Source: Thunnus maccoyii (taxonomy: Eukaryota; Chordata; Actinopteri; Scombriformes; Scombridae). Taken from it: 64,000 nucleotides of DNA. Made by a program: the position numbers and the translations under genes. Position 1 is the stretch's first letter. Every line of letters starts with the position of its first letter. The notes under the pieces were generated by a model. That model searched no databases. It was not told the DNA's origin and saw only the letters and a list, made by a program, of their open reading frames with translations. Below are positions 61,001 to 64,000 of the stretch, in pieces. The stretch is taken from NCBI RefSeq assembly GCF_910596095.1, contig NC_056539.1, forward strand, positions 25,876,501 through 25,940,500. The letters are read 5' to 3'.

Positions 61001-62623
61001 GACATGTATCCTGCTTTTTGACAGATGACCTTGACAGATCCGGATATGTCTCCCCTGCTCCCTGAGACAAATACGGCTCATTTCACAAATTCTCCGGGAA
61101 ATCTCTCAGGGGGAAAACATTCATATAAAACATCTTCTACTCGAATGCAACATGATGAACAGATATGAGCAGCAAGTTGAATAGATGCTAGAATACGGCT
61201 TGAATCTTGGATGATTTTCTGATATTTCACTGGTTACTCAAGTGTTTCAGTGCTAAACTGAAATTGCCAACTTACAATCACTGCACAGTTCTATGCAGCT
61301 GCTGTATTCAATGATTACATTATTACACGTTATAATAACTTCTTAATTATGGACTGAGTATATCAACTAAGTAATTTTACCAAAGATGGTTATATTCTGA
61401 ATACATGGTACATATAACATATGGGCTGATAGAAGAACAGGCAGAGATTGTTCCTTATACTCTTGACTGCATGACTGCACTCAACTACAGTCTATCCAAT
61501 TTGTATCTCTCTATGCTCCAGTGGATTGCCCACTTTCAACTCACATGATGGTATGAATCACGAATCCAAGTTAAATGATGCTTCATGAACAGCGCTTCTA
61601 AATAGGGTTCAGACTAAGGCAAAGCAATTCAAAGAGGTAAACAAGTGAATTACAGGATGCACAATGAATGCAACACTTTCATAAATCTCCAAATCCAGCC
61701 CTGATGCTTAATTGAAAATGAAAGGAGGAGCAAGAGTAGGATAGATAAACCAAAATAAATAATCAACAAGATAAATAAATCAGTAAACCATTAAATAATT
61801 AATTCATCATTTAATGCTCATAAAGAATGTTGCAGTGGAGACTGTCCTCCAAGAAAAATGACACAACAGATCGTAATGTCAATTGCCCAAAAGCAACCAA
61901 TAGCCATGTTTGAGTGACAGATGCCATATAGCAGCCGTAGTAATTATGACTCAGAGCAATGGTGCAGTTCAGATGACGTCTATATATGTCGACAAATTTC
62001 CACATCCTGTTTCCAACTGTGAGTGTCAGATTTCCAACTGTGAGTCTGGATAGTTTTATTAAAAAACTATCCAATCAACTAACCTTAACCCTGTGGTTAT
62101 TATTGTAGCCATTATGACAAACCTAACTTTAAGGAAATAGCAACTTTAACCTGCACCACATGTTTCTCTAACCTTAATAAACCCATAAAAAAATTGGATA
62201 TATGGCCATTTATTAACATATACATTAAATACAGGGACATATAACTTTACATATGTGGACAAATTTGAGATTAAAATATTTGTTTCACACATATATTTAA
62301 AGTTATAAGTGCAAACATGCAACAAAAATATTTGAAGTCTCTCATATAAGGTGTACACATAGAGTATATGTGCATTTACTAGATTTCATGATTTATTTTT
62401 CACATATATGGAGAACTTTAAGTGTATATATGTAATATGTGGCAGATATATTTGTTTCCACATATATAGTAGTAACATATGTAAACATACATGCATTTTA
62501 GGTCCATGTTTAAAATAAACTGTGCAATATATATCCAATTATTTATTCAAAAAAATGTGTAGTCAACATATTCATATATTGATTCTATATTTTTATATTT
62601 TTTATGCAAAAACTGTTGTTGTT
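58050..62623. other. Non-coding, no gene recognised
   Basis: About 4.6 kb without a convincing exon. A segment near 58400-58600 (ACAAATTTGACAGCGATATC, TGACCTTCAGTGATCAAATC) resembles a common fish intronic repeat. 62150-62520 is unusually rich in ACATATATG-like words. The frames at 59308-59670 and elsewhere lack domains. Confidence 0.4.
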
Positions 62624-62637
62624 GTTGTGTGTGTGTC

Positions 62638-62671
<34 letters not shown>
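62624..62671. repeat. (GT)n microsatellite with a short GTT lead
   Basis: GTTGTTGTTG runs into GTGTGTG with two interruptions. Confidence 0.9.
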
Positions 62672-62674
<3 letters not shown>

Positions 62675-62989
62675 CTATACTCAACTGCTGTGCTGCATCT
62701 CTAACTGGCAAGTTGTGCAGGATAATCTTTCTGTGAAAGATATTTCTATAAAAGTCCCCTGGTCTTTGTTGTGGAAACTTCCACCGCTAAATGTGCCATG
62801 TACCAGATAAGGTTTCACCAAACTACAACCGTTTTTGGTTTGCAAATGCATAAGTAAGTCACTGAGAAGGACTTGTAGTGATGCATGACGGTTGGTGAAA
62901 TAATGGTGCATTCCATTTGAATTGGGAAGTCGGAATTTCCGAGTTCCTCATGCCAAACTTTATTATCTATTTTACTCTAAATGGGGCCA

Positions 62990-63260
62990 TAATTTACAAA
63001 TTGAACATCATGCTGTATTGAAAAAGACTTGAATCTAGCGATTGAGACTATAAACACATTAGAAAATGTTTATTGGGATAATAAATCAAATGAGAAGTAG
63101 AGTCATTTTCTCATAAACTTCTATAAACTTGTACTTCTTTTTGGAGCCAGTGGAGTCACCCCCTGCTGGCCATTAGAAAGAATGCAAGTTTAAGGCACTT
63201 GTACATTAGCTTCACTTTTCAGACCCGGAGCTAGCTGCTTGGTTACAGTTCAGTTTTGTT
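62990..63260 (+). repeat. Dispersed element, family B, right-hand fragment
   Basis: Contains GATTGAGACTATAAACACAT, GGAGCCAGTGGAGTCACCCC, CTGCTGGCCATTAGAAAGAA and TTTAAGGCACTTGTACATTA, in the same order as counterparts in the 56433-57130 copy. Confidence 0.55.
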
Positions 63261-63349
63261 TTGCAGGGTTGTGCCACGGCCAATGATGTCAAATGTCTTG
63301 TGATACTAGGCACCCTCGCTTTATTGTCCAAGGTAATGTCAATATTTAA

Positions 63350-63600
63350 TACCTCACATTGCCAGTCTTTGCACAGGAAGACATCTTGAGTACATCTTGT
63401 TTTGTTTCACGTGACATAATGAAGTTGAGGGCTTGGATGACATCTGTTGAAGGTCAAGTTCTCGTGGGACCTCAAGACTTCGTCAGTGGTTTGGCTGCTT
63501 TCTTTGCAAGCTACTACAATTTCATCCCGCAGTATGCCAAAGATGCCTCATGTACTTGGAATTTATCCAAAGGCAATGTAATAATCTTTAAATTAATGTT
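63350..63600 (+). pseudogene. SAMD3-like C-terminal exon fragment
   Basis: An acceptor-like TTGCCAG is followed by an open frame reading EDILSTSCFVSRDIMKLRAW, then VEGQVLVGPQDFVSGLAAFF, then ASYYNFIPQYAKDASCTW. This is the fish SAMD3-like pattern (V-E-G-x-V, D-F-x-x-G-L-A-A, A-S-Y-Y-N-F-x-x-Q-Y, A-x-C-T). It parallels the FGSYFCFNIHYPSELASTLE block of the gene at 17944-20411, but is a different subfamily. The motif ends in NLSKGN instead of the expected EFIQR and no further exon is seen before the window ends. It is probably a transposon-derived remnant; a true exon of a gene running off the window cannot be excluded. Confidence 0.45.
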
Positions 63601-63789
63601 ATACTTGAGTGCTGGCCTCTTCTCTTAACATCCCAGCTTATGTTCCCACTGCTTTCTGCTTCTTGCTACTGTAACTATGCTTAGTTTTATTAACGGATTA
63701 CACTAGGAGTGGCTGGGTGACTGGCGTTCCTAGTGACATCCAGTCCTTACATTTAGACCAGAGTAATTGTCACCACATAACTTTTTATG

Positions 63790-64000
63790 TGAAAAAACAA
63801 GAGTTAAAGGAAAAGGCTGCGATTTTGCATATTTTTCTTATTGTCAACCCCACACATGTTTGGATCCAAACCAATGATGAACCCATCCTACTTACAGGTA
63901 TTGTGTATGTATCCAAAGTCTGATATATCTTATTCCTCTGTGCTGTAGACCTCAGTCGTTGTCCAAAAACTATTAAATGTGTGGAGGGCAGCCAACCAAG
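63790..64000 (+). repeat. Probable dispersed fish repeat reaching the window edge
   Basis: The phrases AAAGGAAAAGGCTGCGATTT, TGCATATTTTTCTTATTGTC, AGGTATTGTGTATGTATCC and TGTAGACCTCAGTCGTTGTC are ones I recognise from a dispersed fish repeat. A 68-codon frame over it is likely chance. Cut by the window end. Confidence 0.4.

Noticed and set aside
1-64000. CRISPR arrays, prokaryotic operons or phage genes
   Set aside because: Intron-containing genes, microsatellites and vertebrate mobile elements show this is a eukaryotic nuclear sequence; no regularly spaced direct repeats were found.

Overview
The window looks like teleost fish nuclear DNA. It is AT-rich and intron-containing, it carries long microsatellites, and it is full of fish-type dispersed repeats: CACTA/EnSpm, hAT, Tc1/IS630-like and Harbinger-like DNA elements, LINE fragments, Gypsy-type LTRs and short inverted-repeat elements. 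Nothing prokaryotic is present. Only one conventional host gene is visible, a DMRT2-family transcription factor gene on the + strand (48690-51770, three coding exons, 445 residues). It is probably the fish-specific paralog dmrt2b. About 48 kb upstream and 12 kb downstream of it I see no other host gene.

The most notable object is a 7.3 kb DNA transposon at 16945-24269, bounded by CACTGTAAAAAA inverted ends. On its minus strand it carries two apparently intact genes. The first (20543-23191) is an 882-residue protein with four C2H2 fingers joined to a TNP2-like (CACTA) transposase core. The second (17944-20411) has four coding exons whose splice phases all agree and encodes a 528-residue SAM-domain/SAMD3-like protein. 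A 3' splice site lies 7 nt before the second gene's ATG, and a leader-exon donor lies upstream of the first gene. This suggests that one promoter could feed both proteins by alternative splicing, as in plant En/Spm (TnpD/TnpA). The element is mostly free of coding damage, so it is probably a recent insertion.

Region by region. 1-14500: non-coding, with small inverted-repeat elements (937-1052, 6085-6372), LINE remnants (about 2990-3110, 7917-8245, 10270-10335), a Harbinger-type Myb-like gene remnant (10470-11065) and one copy of a dispersed element (12070-12743). 14504-16480: a GGGCCTGT-type repeat, then a 1.8 kb element with matching ends. 16945-24269: the CACTA element. 24598-27692: four more repeats, a perfect hairpin and a clean solo LTR with a 6-bp target duplication. 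27700-32480: no gene seen. 32995-42788: an old transposon graveyard (LTR pieces, two hAT remnants, an IS630/Tc1-like element with visible ends). 43315-47600: repeats and a long TC tract. 48690-51770: the dmrt2 gene. 51771-64000: intergenic DNA with an L2/CR1-like LINE 3' piece (54084-55345), repeat fragments, and at 63350-63600 a second SAMD3-like exon fragment, related to the second gene of the CACTA element.

All calls come from reading the sequence. No database search was run, so family names for repeats rest on motif recognition and are graded accordingly.
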